The translations under genes and the position numbers were made by a program. A DNA stretch of 64,000 nucleotides, taken from contig NZ_QPKJ02000002.1 of assembly GCF_003344625.1 (NCBI RefSeq), positions 372,001 through 436,000 on the forward strand, given 5' to 3'. Position 1 is the stretch's first letter, and each line of letters begins with the position of its first letter. Positions 8,284 through 16,930 of this stretch are shown here, in pieces. Below the pieces are notes generated by a model. That model did not search any database. It saw only the letters and a list, made by a program, of their open reading frames with translations, and was not told where the DNA came from. The DNA comes from Solirubrobacter deserti (GTDB lineage Bacteria; Actinomycetota; Thermoleophilia; Solirubrobacterales; Solirubrobacteraceae).

Positions 8284-8444
8284 CGTCGCTCCACCGGCGG
8301 GGAGGAGAGATATGTATCCGCCGACAGTGCGAGGTGGGGAGCCACCAAGTCGTCGAGAAGGAATGTACGAGCTTCGGACTGAGAGGTCCAATATCGAATT
8401 CCGGGCCGATTGATACGTTGAACCTCTCGGCTAGATTTCCCCGA

Positions 8445-9446
8445 ATGGAAACGAGCCTGGTGGGGTCGTACCCCCAACCTGAGTGGTTGGTCGATCGCGA
8501 GAAGCTGCGGACCCGGCTTCCCCCGCGTGTGCGGGCGAGCGACATCTGGAAGATCGACCCCGCGCAGCTGCGGGAAGCCCAGGACGCGGCGACGCTGGCG
8601 GCGATCCGCGACCAGGAGCTCGCCGGGCTCGACATCGTCACCGACGGTGAGATCCGCCGCGAGAGCTACTCGAACTACTTCGTGCTCGCGCTGGACGGGA
8701 TCGACGTCGACAACCCGGGCGAGGCGCTCGACCGCAACGGCAACCCGATGCCGGTTCCGCGCGTGAGCGGCCCGATCAGCCGCCGCGAGAACATCCTGCG
8801 CCGCGACGCCGTCTTCCTGCGCAGCGCCACCGACCGCAAGATCAAGGTCACGGTCCCCGGCCCGTTCACGATGGCCCAGCAGGCGCAGAACGACCACTAT
8901 GCGACCGAGGAGGAGGTCGCGTTCGCGTTCGCGGACGTCGTCCGCCAGGAAGTGATCGAGCTCTTCGAGGCCGGCGTGGACATCGTCCAGCTGGACGAGC
9001 CGTGGATGGAGTCCCGCTCCGAGCAGGCGCGCGCGTACGGGATCGAGACGCTCCGCCGCGCGCTCGACGGCGTGGACGGCACCACGGTCCTGCACATCTG
9101 CTTCGGCTATCCGCTGTTCGTCCCCGGCCACAAGCGCACCTACCGCTTCCTGCCCGAGCTGGCCGAGGCGCCCGTGGACCAGATCTCGATCGAGACCGCG
9201 CAGGCCGAGCTCGACCTCGAGGTCCTCGAGCAGCTCGCCGACAAGACGATCGTGCTTGGCGTGATCGCGCTCGACTCCGACGAGGTCGAGAGCCAGGAGA
9301 CCGTCGCCGCCCGGATCGAGCGCGCGCTGCCGTACACGCGCAACCTCGTCGCCGCGCCCGACTGCGGCATGAAGTACCTCACGCACGACGGCGCGTTCGG
9401 CAAGCTGCAGGCGCTCGTCGGTGGCGCGAAGCTGGTCCAGGCGTGA
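8445..9446 (+). CDS. MetE catalytic-domain protein (cobalamin-independent methionine synthase-like)
   Basis: A 333-residue protein equal to the C-terminal catalytic barrel of MetE, without the N-terminal barrel. The zinc ligands align: His217 and Cys219 (VLHICFGY), Glu240 (SIETAQAE) and Cys307 (APDCGMKY). Such core proteins transfer methyl or alkyl groups to thiols; some make methionine from alternative methyl donors, others (epoxyalkane:coenzyme M transferases) act on xenobiotics. ATG 8445 starts directly at the conserved SLVGSYPQP motif. Its stop overlaps the GTG of the M43 protease gene, so the two are translationally coupled. Confidence 0.85.
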   Translation: METSLVGSYPQPEWLVDREKLRTRLPPRVRASDIWKIDPAQLREAQDAATLAAIRDQELAGLDIVTDGEIRRESYSNYFVLALDGIDVDNPGEALDRNGNPMPVPRVSGPISRRENILRRDAVFLRSATDRKIKVTVPGPFTMAQQAQNDHYATEEEVAFAFADVVRQEVIELFEAGVDIVQLDEPWMESRSEQARAYGIETLRRALDGVDGTTVLHICFGYPLFVPGHKRTYRFLPELAEAPVDQISIETAQAELDLEVLEQLADKTIVLGVIALDSDEVESQETVAARIERALPYTRNLVAAPDCGMKYLTHDGAFGKLQALVGGAKLVQA

Positions 9447-10270
9447 GCCGCACCTGCGCCACGATGGTCGTGCACGAGCTGCTCGCGGAGACCGTCCCGG
9501 GCTATCGCGAGGCGCGTCTGGAGGCCGAGGCCACGACCCGCCGCGCGGTCGCCGAGGCGATCCCGCGCACGACCCCGATCACGCTGCAGACCGTCGTCCA
9601 CGTCGTCTACAACCGCGACGAGGAGAACATCTCCGACGCGCAGATCGAGTCCCAGCTCGCGGTCCTGAACCGAGACTTCCGCGCCCGCAATGAGGACAGG
9701 ACCCAGGTCCCGGACGTCTGGACCTCGCTCGTCGCCGACCCCCTGATCGAGTTCGAGCTGATCGAGACGACCCGCACCCACACCGACGAGCGCTCGTTCG
9801 GCGCCGACGACAGCGTCAAGCGCGTCGTCAAGCCCCACCCCGGCCGCCTCAACGTCTGGGTCTGCACGCTCGCCGGCGGGCTGCTCGGCTACGCGCAGTT
9901 CCCGGGCGGCCCGGCCAAGACCGACGGCGTCGTCGTCCTCAACCGCGCGTTCGGCACCACCGGCACCGCCGCGGCCCCGTTCGACGGCGGCCGCACCACG
10001 GTCCACGAGGTCGGCCACTGGCTCGGCCTGCGTCACATCTGGGGGGACCGCAACGACTGCACGGGCGACGACTTCGTGGCCGACACGCCGCGCGCCCAGC
10101 AGGCCAACACCGGCAGGCCCACGTTCCCGCACATCACGTGCGACAACGGCCCGCACGGCGACATGTTCATGAACTACATGGACTACGTCGACGACGCCGC
10201 GATGTTCATGTTCACCGCCGGCCAGGTCGCCCGCATGAACGCGACGCTGGAAGGGCCGAGGAAGCCATGA
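9443..10270 (+). CDS. M43-family zinc metalloprotease (pappalysin/ulilysin-like)
   Basis: A 275-residue metzincin. The zinc site HEVGHWLGLRHIWGD carries the HExxHxxGxxH pattern, and the Met-turn reads FMNYMDY about 50 residues later; conserved cysteines flank the site (NDCTGDD, ITCDNG). The N-terminus (SRTCATMVVHELLAETVPGY) is like that of other actinobacterial M43 enzymes but is not a signal peptide, so export by the standard route is not evident. GTG 9443 overlaps the stop of the MetE-core gene; an ATG at 9464 is an alternative. It is followed by a small gene with ATGA overlap. Confidence 0.88.
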   Translation: MSRTCATMVVHELLAETVPGYREARLEAEATTRRAVAEAIPRTTPITLQTVVHVVYNRDEENISDAQIESQLAVLNRDFRARNEDRTQVPDVWTSLVADPLIEFELIETTRTHTDERSFGADDSVKRVVKPHPGRLNVWVCTLAGGLLGYAQFPGGPAKTDGVVVLNRAFGTTGTAAAPFDGGRTTVHEVGHWLGLRHIWGDRNDCTGDDFVADTPRAQQANTGRPTFPHITCDNGPHGDMFMNYMDYVDDAAMFMFTAGQVARMNATLEGPRKP

Positions 10271-10506
10271 GCCGCTGGTGGCTGGAGGACGCGCGCGAGG
10301 ACGAGCTGCGCTTCCGCCCCGAATCGCTGCCCGCACCGCCGGCGCGCGGGCGCCGCACGCTCGAGCTGCACGAGGACGGCTCGTTCACCGCGCTCGCACC
10401 CGGTCCCGACGACCGGCCCAAGCAGACCGACGAGCTCGACGAGTTCTACGTCGCCGAGCTCGCCGACGACCAGCTCACCTTGAAGCGAGGTCCGCGCCTT
10501 CCCTGA
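10267..10506 (+). CDS. Small hypothetical protein (lipocalin-like strand pattern)
   Basis: A 79-residue acidic protein beginning MSRWWLEDAREDELRFRPES. The segment RGRRTLELHEDGSFTALAPG followed by DDRP resembles one part of small lipocalin-like/stress proteins that start with a two-strand hairpin of the type G-R-R-x-hydrophobic-DGxF, but the fold is not established. ATG 10267 overlaps the TGA of the protease gene, so the product is made together with it and could be a partner or inhibitor; this is conjecture. Its last 32 bases overlap the convergent MetE-core gene. Confidence 0.6.
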   Translation: MSRWWLEDAREDELRFRPESLPAPPARGRRTLELHEDGSFTALAPGPDDRPKQTDELDEFYVAELADDQLTLKRGPRLP

Positions 10507-11590
10507 GGGCGCGCAGCTTGGCCCACACGACGTCGGGATCGACGGCCGCCTGGCCGACCCAGGTGCCGTAGCCGCAGTCGCTCCCGGCCATCACGTTCTC
10601 GTCGCCCACCAGGTCGGCGTAGCGGCGGATGCGCTGGGCGATCAGCTCGGGGTGCTCGATGAAGTTCGCCTTGGACTCGAGTACGCCGGGGATCAGCACC
10701 TTGCCTTCGGGCAGCTTGACGTCCTCGAAGATCGCCCACTCGTGCGCGTGTCGCGGGTTCGCGGCCTCGAACTGGATCGCGTGCGGGCGCGCCTCGAACA
10801 CCAGGTCGACGATGTCGCGGAACGGCACGTCGCAGTGGTGCGGGCCCTCGTAGTTGCCCCAGCACACGTGCAGGCGCATCATCGCCGGGTCAATGTTCCG
10901 CGTCGCGTGGTTGAGCGCCTCGATGTTCAGCCGCGCCTCGGCCCGGAACTCCTCCAGCGAGCGGTCCGCGAACTGGATATGACGCCCCATGGCGAGGTCC
11001 GGCGCGTCGATCTGCACCTGCAGGCCGGCGCTGGTGATCGCCTCGTACTCGACGCGCATCGCGTCGGCGATCGCGTACACGTACTCCTCGCGCGTGGCGT
11101 AGTGGTCGTTGCGGAAGAACAGCGCGATGACGCCCGGCGAGGCCGCGTTCATGAACCCGCGGTGCCCGTCCGGCAGCGCCGCCTTCATGTGGTCGATGTC
11201 GGCCTGCGCCGCCTCGGGATCACGGACCGTGATCGGCGCGTCGCACGCGGGCGTCCGTCGCCGCGAGCGCCCTGGATCGCCGAAGACCTTGCGCTGCAGG
11301 TTCGGGAAGTCGACGAGGTCGGCGTACGTGAGCGGCTGCGAGGTGCCGCCGAACCCGTCGAGCCGGTCGGCGATGTAGGTGACGTAGCTCGGCTTGCCCA
11401 TCTCGCCGTCGGAGACGACGTCGACGCCGCACTCGATCTGCTTGGCGACGACCTCCGCGACCGCCTCCCGCGTGCGCTGCTCGAGCGCGACCGGGTCGAC
11501 CGGCACGCCCTCTTGCTTGGCGAACATGGTGCGGATCAGGTCTTCCGGGCGGGGAAGGCTGCCGACATGGGTGGTGAGGATCTGGCTCAT
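10475..11590 (-). CDS. MetE-core / epoxyalkane:CoM transferase-like zinc enzyme
   Basis: A 371-residue single-barrel member of the MetE-C superfamily. Zinc ligands appear as His241 and Cys243 (RLHVCWGNYEGPHHCD), Glu275 (FEAANPRH) and Cys339 (GSDCGYGTW). The start LTTHVGSLPRP and the length match the cobalamin-independent methionine synthase II/EaCoMT-like group, which activates thiols for alkyl transfer. ATG 11590 overlaps the stop of the FadR-type regulator gene (ATGA), forming a two-gene operon opposite a ring-cleaving dioxygenase. The context argues for degradation of a xenobiotic or methylated aromatic rather than methionine synthesis. Confidence 0.83.
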   Translation of the reverse strand: MSQILTTHVGSLPRPEDLIRTMFAKQEGVPVDPVALEQRTREAVAEVVAKQIECGVDVVSDGEMGKPSYVTYIADRLDGFGGTSQPLTYADLVDFPNLQRKVFGDPGRSRRRTPACDAPITVRDPEAAQADIDHMKAALPDGHRGFMNAASPGVIALFFRNDHYATREEYVYAIADAMRVEYEAITSAGLQVQIDAPDLAMGRHIQFADRSLEEFRAEARLNIEALNHATRNIDPAMMRLHVCWGNYEGPHHCDVPFRDIVDLVFEARPHAIQFEAANPRHAHEWAIFEDVKLPEGKVLIPGVLESKANFIEHPELIAQRIRRYADLVGDENVMAGSDCGYGTWVGQAAVDPDVVWAKLRALREGADLASR

Positions 11591-12225
11591 AGGCGTGCGG
11601 CGACGTGCTCCACGGTGTTCTCGAGGTGGACGCGGGTGGCGTGCGCGGCCCGTTCGGGATCGCGCTCGATGCAGGCGGTGAGGATCGCCCGGTGTTCGAG
11701 GTCCAGCCGCGCCGCCGGGAAGTCGTCCTGCGCGCGGTAGATGTGCAGGTAGGCGCTGGACGCGTCGCGCAGCGCGGCGATCATCTCCACCAGCTGCGGG
11801 CGGCCGGAGCGCTCGTAGAGCTGCGTGTGGAAGCGCTGGTTGAGCTCGATGTAGCGCGGCGCCGGCGGGCCCTCCCACATCTCCTCGATCAGCGCCTGCA
11901 GCGGCGCGGCCCAGTCCGGCTCGAAGCACTCGGCCGCCTTGGCCGCCGCGAGCGACTCGAGCGCCGCGCGGATCTCGTAGTGCTCGCGCAGGTCGTCGAC
12001 GCTCGGCAGGAACACGACCGCGCCACGTTGCGGGTGCAGGCGGACGAGCCCTTCGCGCTGCAGCGCCGCCAGCGCCTCCCGCACGGGCGTGGTGGAGACG
12101 CCCAGCGCACGGGCGATCTCGACCTGGCGTAGCTTGTCCCCAGGGGCTCGCCGTCCGGCGAGGATCTCGCCCTTGAGGAACTCGGCCACCTGGCCGGCGA
12201 CGGTGCGCGGTGCGGTCAGCGCCAT
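11587..12225 (-). CDS. GntR/FadR-type transcriptional regulator (FCD domain)
   Basis: A 212-residue regulator with an N-terminal winged HTH (APGDKLRQVEIARALGVSTT, then PVREALAALQREGLV) and a C-terminal all-helical FCD effector domain with candidate metal/ligand histidines (NQRFHTQLYERS; LEHRAILTACIERD). FCD proteins sense organic acids. ATG 12225 is chosen because the domain begins there; an upstream in-frame ATG at 12300 would overlap the divergent gene. It likely controls its own operon (with the MetE-core enzyme) and the divergent dioxygenase gene from the 50-base space between them. Confidence 0.9.
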   Translation of the reverse strand: MALTAPRTVAGQVAEFLKGEILAGRRAPGDKLRQVEIARALGVSTTPVREALAALQREGLVRLHPQRGAVVFLPSVDDLREHYEIRAALESLAAAKAAECFEPDWAAPLQALIEEMWEGPPAPRYIELNQRFHTQLYERSGRPQLVEMIAALRDASSAYLHIYRAQDDFPAARLDLEHRAILTACIERDPERAAHATRVHLENTVEHVAARL

Positions 12226-12275
12226 CGAGCGGTAACTTATCGATTGTGCAAATTCTCGGCTGAGGAGATCGAGGG
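12226..12275. promoter_or_regulatory. Divergent promoter/operator of GntR-dioxygenase divergon
   Basis: Only 50 bases separate the divergent start codons. This AT-richer patch contains TAACTTAT and ATTGTGCAAAT (12243-12253), the latter a TTG-N2-CAA dyad of the size bound by FadR-type dimers. It is the obvious place for an autoregulatory operator; the exact site is a guess. Confidence 0.4.
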
Positions 12276-13295
12276 ATGAAGCAGCCACTGAAAGGGCCAC
12301 ATCACTTCACCGGCATCACGCGCGACGTCACGACGAACGTCGACTTCTGGTGCCGGGTCATGGGCTTGCGGTTCGTCAAGAACACGCTGAACTTCGAGAC
12401 GACGTTCCGCTACCACACCTACTTCGGCGACGAGGAGGGCAACCCCGGCTCGGTGGTGACGTTCCTCGAGTTCAAGGAGGCGCCGGTCGGCGTCCCGGGC
12501 GACGGGGACATCCAGCGGCTGATCCTGCGCGTGGGCTCCTACGACTCGCTCGAGTACTGGATGGACCGCCTGATCGCCAACCAGCACCACAGCGAGATGC
12601 TGCGGCTGGACCCGACGCAGCCCCAGTCGCTCGTGTTCTGGGACCCGGAGGGCCACGAGGTCGAGCTGATGGTCTCCGACTCGACCGACACGCCGCTGGT
12701 CGCCGAAGCCGACGACATCCCGGCCGAGCACCGCATCCTCGGCATCGAGGGCGCGCGCTCGTTCACCACCAAGGAGGAGCAGCTGCCGTTCGCGCAGCAC
12801 CTCGGCTTCCGCGACGACGGCTACCGGCTGGTGCTCGACGCCGAGCGCTCCGGCCGCTGGTACTTCTCGCCGCCGCCCGGCCGCCCGTCCGGTGACGGCC
12901 GCGTCGGCGTCTGGCACCACGTCGCCTACGACGCCGGCGACGGCGCCGAGACGCAGGCCGCCCGCGACGAGGCCAACGAGGGCGTGCGCCCGTGGACGAA
13001 GATCTTCGACCACTACTTCTTCGACAGCTGCTACTCGATGTCTCCCGGAGGGCGGATGGAGATCTGCACCACGGGGCCTGGATTTCAACTCGACGAGAAG
13101 CTCGAGGACCTCGGCGACCGACTCTGTCTCTCGCCTCGAGTGGAGCCGCTTCGCGCCAAGCTCGAATCCGAGCTGACGCTGATCGTCAATCCGCGCCCGC
13201 GCAACAAGGGCAAGGGCACGTCCACGGCGCCGCCCGCGGCGGTCGACTCGTCGCCCAACGGCGCGCCCGCCACTGAGCCGTCATCCGTCGGCTGA
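12276..13295 (+). CDS. Ring-cleaving dioxygenase (VOC superfamily, two modules)
   Basis: A 339-residue vicinal-oxygen-chelate protein. It has two betaalphabetabetabeta modules: residues 8-135 (GPHHFTGITRDV) and about 150-270 (VWHHVAYDAG, FDHYFFDSCYSMSPGGRMEI). Candidate iron ligands are a His in the first pair of His (9-10), a His at 214-215 and Glu262. This layout matches LinE/MhqO-like proteins that cleave hydroquinones or related rings. A 40-residue polar tail after residue 300 (NKGKGTSTAPP...) is unusual. GAGGAG precedes ATG 12276. The divergent FadR-type regulator probably controls it. Confidence 0.85.
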   Translation: MKQPLKGPHHFTGITRDVTTNVDFWCRVMGLRFVKNTLNFETTFRYHTYFGDEEGNPGSVVTFLEFKEAPVGVPGDGDIQRLILRVGSYDSLEYWMDRLIANQHHSEMLRLDPTQPQSLVFWDPEGHEVELMVSDSTDTPLVAEADDIPAEHRILGIEGARSFTTKEEQLPFAQHLGFRDDGYRLVLDAERSGRWYFSPPPGRPSGDGRVGVWHHVAYDAGDGAETQAARDEANEGVRPWTKIFDHYFFDSCYSMSPGGRMEICTTGPGFQLDEKLEDLGDRLCLSPRVEPLRAKLESELTLIVNPRPRNKGKGTSTAPPAAVDSSPNGAPATEPSSVG

Positions 13296-13897
13296 CGCTG
13301 AGCTTCGACAACGGCCCGGACCCGGCGGCCACGCCCCGGGTCCTGGACGTGCTGGCCGCGCGCGGACTGCGGGCGAGCTTCTTCGTGGTCGGTGAGGCGC
13401 TGCGCGAGCACCGTGCGCTGGCCGAGCGCGCGCACGCCGAGGGCCATTGGATCGGCAACCACACGCTCACCCACCCGCGCCCGCTCGGGGAGAGCGGGGT
13501 GGAGGTGCGCGAGATCGAGGCGGCACAGGCCGAGCTGCGCGAGCTCGCCCACCCCGACCGCCTGTTCCGGCCGTCCGGCGCAGGCGGGGACCTGGCCCCG
13601 GGCCTGCTCTCCTCCGCCGCCGTCGAGTCGCTCACCGCCGGCCGCTTCACGTGCGTGCTGTGGAACGCCGTCCCGGGCGACTGGACCGACGCCGGCTGGG
13701 TGGAGACGGCCCTGGACCAGATCGCGGCGCAGGAGTGGACGCTGCTCGTGCTGCACGACGTGGACGGCGCGTGCGCGGACCGCCTCGACGAGTTCCTCGC
13801 GCGCGTGGACGCGGAGATCGTCCAGGACTTCCCGCCCGACTGCGTCCCCATCGCACGCGGCGCGGTCACGCGTCCACTGGATCCGTACCTGCGCTGA
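13292..13897 (+). CDS. NodB-type polysaccharide deacetylase with non-canonical start
   Basis: About 200 residues of NodB homology: LTLSFDNGPDPAATPRVLDV at the start (TFDDGP motif with Asn in place of the second Asp), then SFFVVGEALREH, the zinc motif NHTLTHP and a C-terminal LLVLHDVDG. The family removes N-acetyl groups from cell-wall or capsule sugars. The first in-frame GTG (13349) would remove the catalytic motif, while the frame is closed by TGA 13274-13276; between them no ATG, GTG or TTG exists. CTG 13292, overlapping the dioxygenase stop as CTGA, or ATC 13283, must serve as start. No signal peptide is present. Confidence 0.78.
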   Translation: MTLSFDNGPDPAATPRVLDVLAARGLRASFFVVGEALREHRALAERAHAEGHWIGNHTLTHPRPLGESGVEVREIEAAQAELRELAHPDRLFRPSGAGGDLAPGLLSSAAVESLTAGRFTCVLWNAVPGDWTDAGWVETALDQIAAQEWTLLVLHDVDGACADRLDEFLARVDAEIVQDFPPDCVPIARGAVTRPLDPYLR

Positions 13898-13914
13898 CGC
13901 TCGTCAACCGCGCG

Positions 13915-13954
13915 TGACCACCCTGCCGGTTGGCCACCGGTGTTGGTGTGGTCA
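13915..13954. terminator. Hairpin after deacetylase gene
   Basis: TGACCAC at 13915-13921 pairs with GTGGTCA at 13948-13954, with a smaller CCGG/CCGG dyad inside the loop. It lies 17 bases after the deacetylase stop and before the TTG start of the next gene, so it is probably a transcription terminator, although no T-run follows. Confidence 0.45.
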
Positions 13955-14023
13955 ACCGTAGCTCCTACACGGCGTAGCTGCCGGATACTCGCCCGGCTCA
14001 CCTTCCTCCCCAAGGAGCTCCAT

Positions 14024-16930
14024 TTGAACGTCCCCCTCGGCGGTCGCCTGCGGCCGCTCGTCGCCGCCTGCGCGGCGGCGCTCTTCGCCGTGCTCGCACT
14101 CGCCTCGACCGCGCACGCGTTCAAGCCGTACACGCACGTCCAGACCGGTCTGCGCGCCTACGAGGACGTGATGGACGACGGCAAGGTCACGATCGAGGGC
14201 CGCGAGTACGCGGTCAAGCCGGAGGTCGTGGAGGCCCTCGAGGGCAACGCGGCCTACTTCAACGCCGGTGTCGTCGGCCCCGACGGCTTCCCGGACCTGG
14301 TCATGGGCCAGTCCGTGATCCACCCCGAGCAGACCGGCAAGTGGCTCGCGCACATCCTCAAGGAGGCCTACGAGGCGCAGAGCGATCCGGCCTACAGCGG
14401 CGCCGAGCGCAAGCAGATCCTCGCTTTCGCCTACGGCTACCTGACGCACGCGGCCGGTGACATGTGGGCCCACACGCTCGTCAACGACGTCGCGGGCGGC
14501 GTGTTCCCGTCGGTCGGCGAGCTGGCCGACATCGACGAGGCCGAGATCGCCATCCGCCACATCATCGTCGAGGGCTACATCGGCGACGCGACCGAGGGCT
14601 ACGACGGCAACAAGGCCCGCGGCCCGGTCCAGAACGAGGTCAACGAGGACGGCAACCCGCAGGTGTCCGACGACGCCACGCCGCACATCCCGTTCGCCGC
14701 GCCCAAGCGCTTCATCTACGAGACCTTCATCAACCCGGCCAATCCGCTCCCCGAGGGCGAGAGCCGCGGCCGGCTGATCGACTTCTTCCTGGACATGCAG
14801 GCCGAGCTCCAGGTCGCCGAGGCGCGCTTTGCCTGGGACTCCGAGTACGAGGACTGCCTGATCGCCGACTGGGACTGCTACGAGCGCACCAAGACGCTGA
14901 CGGTGCAGACCGTGCGCGGCCCGAGGACGACGGAGATCTCCTACAACCGCTGCGAGGCGGAGTACTTCTGCGCGCTCGATCCGGGTGACCTCGCCGCCGA
15001 CCTCACGATCGACAACCTCGTCGAGACCTACCTCGAGCACTGGATCGAGGACATCGAGGACGGCTTGAAGAACTGGAGCGACCTGGGCCTGGCGACGACC
15101 AAGGCGCTGTTCGACCCGCGCAGCCACCGCGCCGCGCAGGACCACATCTGCCGCAACGAGCCCGACGACGAGTACTCGCTGCTGCGCGCGAACTGCGAGG
15201 ACGGCGTCGGCCCGCTCGACGTCATCGGCTACGAGGCCGAGGACTACATCAACCACCACCTGATCTCGATGCTCGGCGCGCCAGACATCGTGGGTGACCT
15301 CAACGAGCTGTTCGGCGTCGTGTCCGACACGATCTCAGACGTCCTCGGCCCGGCGCTGAACCCGCTGCAGGCGCCGATCGCCGAGCTCAAGGAGTTCGCC
15401 AAGGGCAAGATCCAGGAGGCGATCGAGGAGGAGCTGCGGATCGACATCGACCAGCTCAAGTCGTTCGTCACCTCGCCCACGCACTGGATCGGCATCCAGT
15501 CCGTCGGGCTGGACCTGCCGATCGTCGGCCCGCAGCAGGTGGACCTGTTCCAGCCCGGCACGCACGAGAAGCTCGACGCGCTCATGCACCTGCCGGCCGA
15601 CCACCACGAGGACCAGGAAGTGGACCTCCCGGGCGTCGGCACCGTCCCGAGCACCGGCCTCAAGGACAGCGCGGTCTTCGACGCCGGACAGTTCGCGGCC
15701 TACCGCAACGCCGTGCAGACGGCCAAGCTGCTGCTGCTCGACGGCAACGGCCTCAACGCCGCGCTCGGCGACATCCTCAAGGCCCGCGGTGACATCAAGG
15801 GCGGCGTCGCGACCTACCCGGCGAACGGCAACCTGATGACCACGCAGCTCTCGGGGCCGTTGCCGTGGCTGCGCTCGATCGACTCCGACCACTCGTGGCG
15901 CCACGACGGCCGTCCGCGCTACTGCGAGGCCGGCGCGACCGGCTGCCCGAGCGACGGCGCCCAGCCGCGCCCGGCCGAGCACGACGCCGGCAACGACACG
16001 TTCCCCGTGTGGGAGTCCTGCCTGCTGCGACCGACGTTCGCGACGCTCTACCGCGACTGGGAGAACGGCACCGCCCAGTTCCCGGCCCTCGGCGACGCGC
16101 CCAGCGCCGACCCGAGCGACACGGACGCGCCCGCCGGCACCCTGGCGCTGGCCGGCACGACCTACACGGCCGGCGGCACGACCTACGTGGGCGGCAACCA
16201 CACGTTCACGGCCAAGGCCACCGACGCGGTCTTCACCGACAGCCGCATCGGCGTCCAGTACCGCTACTACAAGGCCGGGAGCATCCCGGGGGCGTGGAAG
16301 GGCATCGCCGCCAATGGGACGTTCGTCATCCCGGCGGGCGCCGGCGACGGCACCTACCACGTGCAGCTGCGCACCGCGGACCCGTGCCACACGTTCGACC
16401 CGTCGGACGAGCTGGAGGCGGGCGCCCCGGTGACGCGCACGGTCGTGCTCGACACCACCGCGCCGCAGATCACGATCACCAAGCCGTCGCCGGAGGGCGT
16501 GACGTTCGACTCCGACGACTTCAGCGCGATCGAGTACACGGCCACCGACGCCGCCTCCGGCGTGGACGCCGCCACGGTGAAGGCGACGTTCGACGGCGCG
16601 CCCGCCACGCACGGTCAGGTGCTGGACATGTTCCTGCTCGCGCCGGGCGCCCACAGCGTGAAGGTCGCCGCCGCCGACAACCTCGGCAATGCGACCGACA
16701 GCACGCGCACGTTCGAGCTGCACGCGACGATCGAGAGCCTGCTCAACAACATCGCGCGCTCGTGCGACGAGGGCCTGATCGGCAAGCAGGGCACGTGCAA
16801 GTCGCTCTCGAACCAGCTGTCGCACGCGCCGCTGGGCGCGTTCGTCAACCACGTGCAGGCGCAGCGCGGCAAGTCGATCGACGTCGCCACCGCGAACCGC
16901 CTGATCGCGTTCGCGCAGGACCTGCTCTAG
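14024..16930 (+). CDS. Secreted zinc-dependent phospholipase C-like protein with Ig-like C-terminus
   Basis: A 968-residue exported protein. TTG 14024 is the likely start: AAGGAG lies 7 bases upstream and a signal peptide follows at once (RPLVAACAAALFAVLALAST, cleavage near AHA/FKPYTH). Residues 33-300 look like the zinc-dependent phospholipase C/S1-P1 nuclease fold: YTHVQTG near the mature N-terminus and AFAYGYLTHAAGDMWAHT around residue 137-154 supply zinc-ligand histidines and aspartate. Residues about 700-900 form beta-rich Ig-like modules (GTYHVQLRTADPC; AAADNLGNATDSTRTFEL). The family hydrolyses phospholipids, but the substrate here is unknown. The stop is shared as CTAG with the convergent gene. 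Confidence 0.78.
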   Translation: MNVPLGGRLRPLVAACAAALFAVLALASTAHAFKPYTHVQTGLRAYEDVMDDGKVTIEGREYAVKPEVVEALEGNAAYFNAGVVGPDGFPDLVMGQSVIHPEQTGKWLAHILKEAYEAQSDPAYSGAERKQILAFAYGYLTHAAGDMWAHTLVNDVAGGVFPSVGELADIDEAEIAIRHIIVEGYIGDATEGYDGNKARGPVQNEVNEDGNPQVSDDATPHIPFAAPKRFIYETFINPANPLPEGESRGRLIDFFLDMQAELQVAEARFAWDSEYEDCLIADWDCYERTKTLTVQTVRGPRTTEISYNRCEAEYFCALDPGDLAADLTIDNLVETYLEHWIEDIEDGLKNWSDLGLATTKALFDPRSHRAAQDHICRNEPDDEYSLLRANCEDGVGPLDVIGYEAEDYINHHLISMLGAPDIVGDLNELFGVVSDTISDVLGPALNPLQAPIAELKEFAKGKIQEAIEEELRIDIDQLKSFVTSPTHWIGIQSVGLDLPIVGPQQVDLFQPGTHEKLDALMHLPADHHEDQEVDLPGVGTVPSTGLKDSAVFDAGQFAAYRNAVQTAKLLLLDGNGLNAALGDILKARGDIKGGVATYPANGNLMTTQLSGPLPWLRSIDSDHSWRHDGRPRYCEAGATGCPSDGAQPRPAEHDAGNDTFPVWESCLLRPTFATLYRDWENGTAQFPALGDAPSADPSDTDAPAGTLALAGTTYTAGGTTYVGGNHTFTAKATDAVFTDSRIGVQYRYYKAGSIPGAWKGIAANGTFVIPAGAGDGTYHVQLRTADPCHTFDPSDELEAGAPVTRTVVLDTTAPQITITKPSPEGVTFDSDDFSAIEYTATDAASGVDAATVKATFDGAPATHGQVLDMFLLAPGAHSVKVAAADNLGNATDSTRTFELHATIESLLNNIARSCDEGLIGKQGTCKSLSNQLSHAPLGAFVNHVQAQRGKSIDVATANRLIAFAQDLL

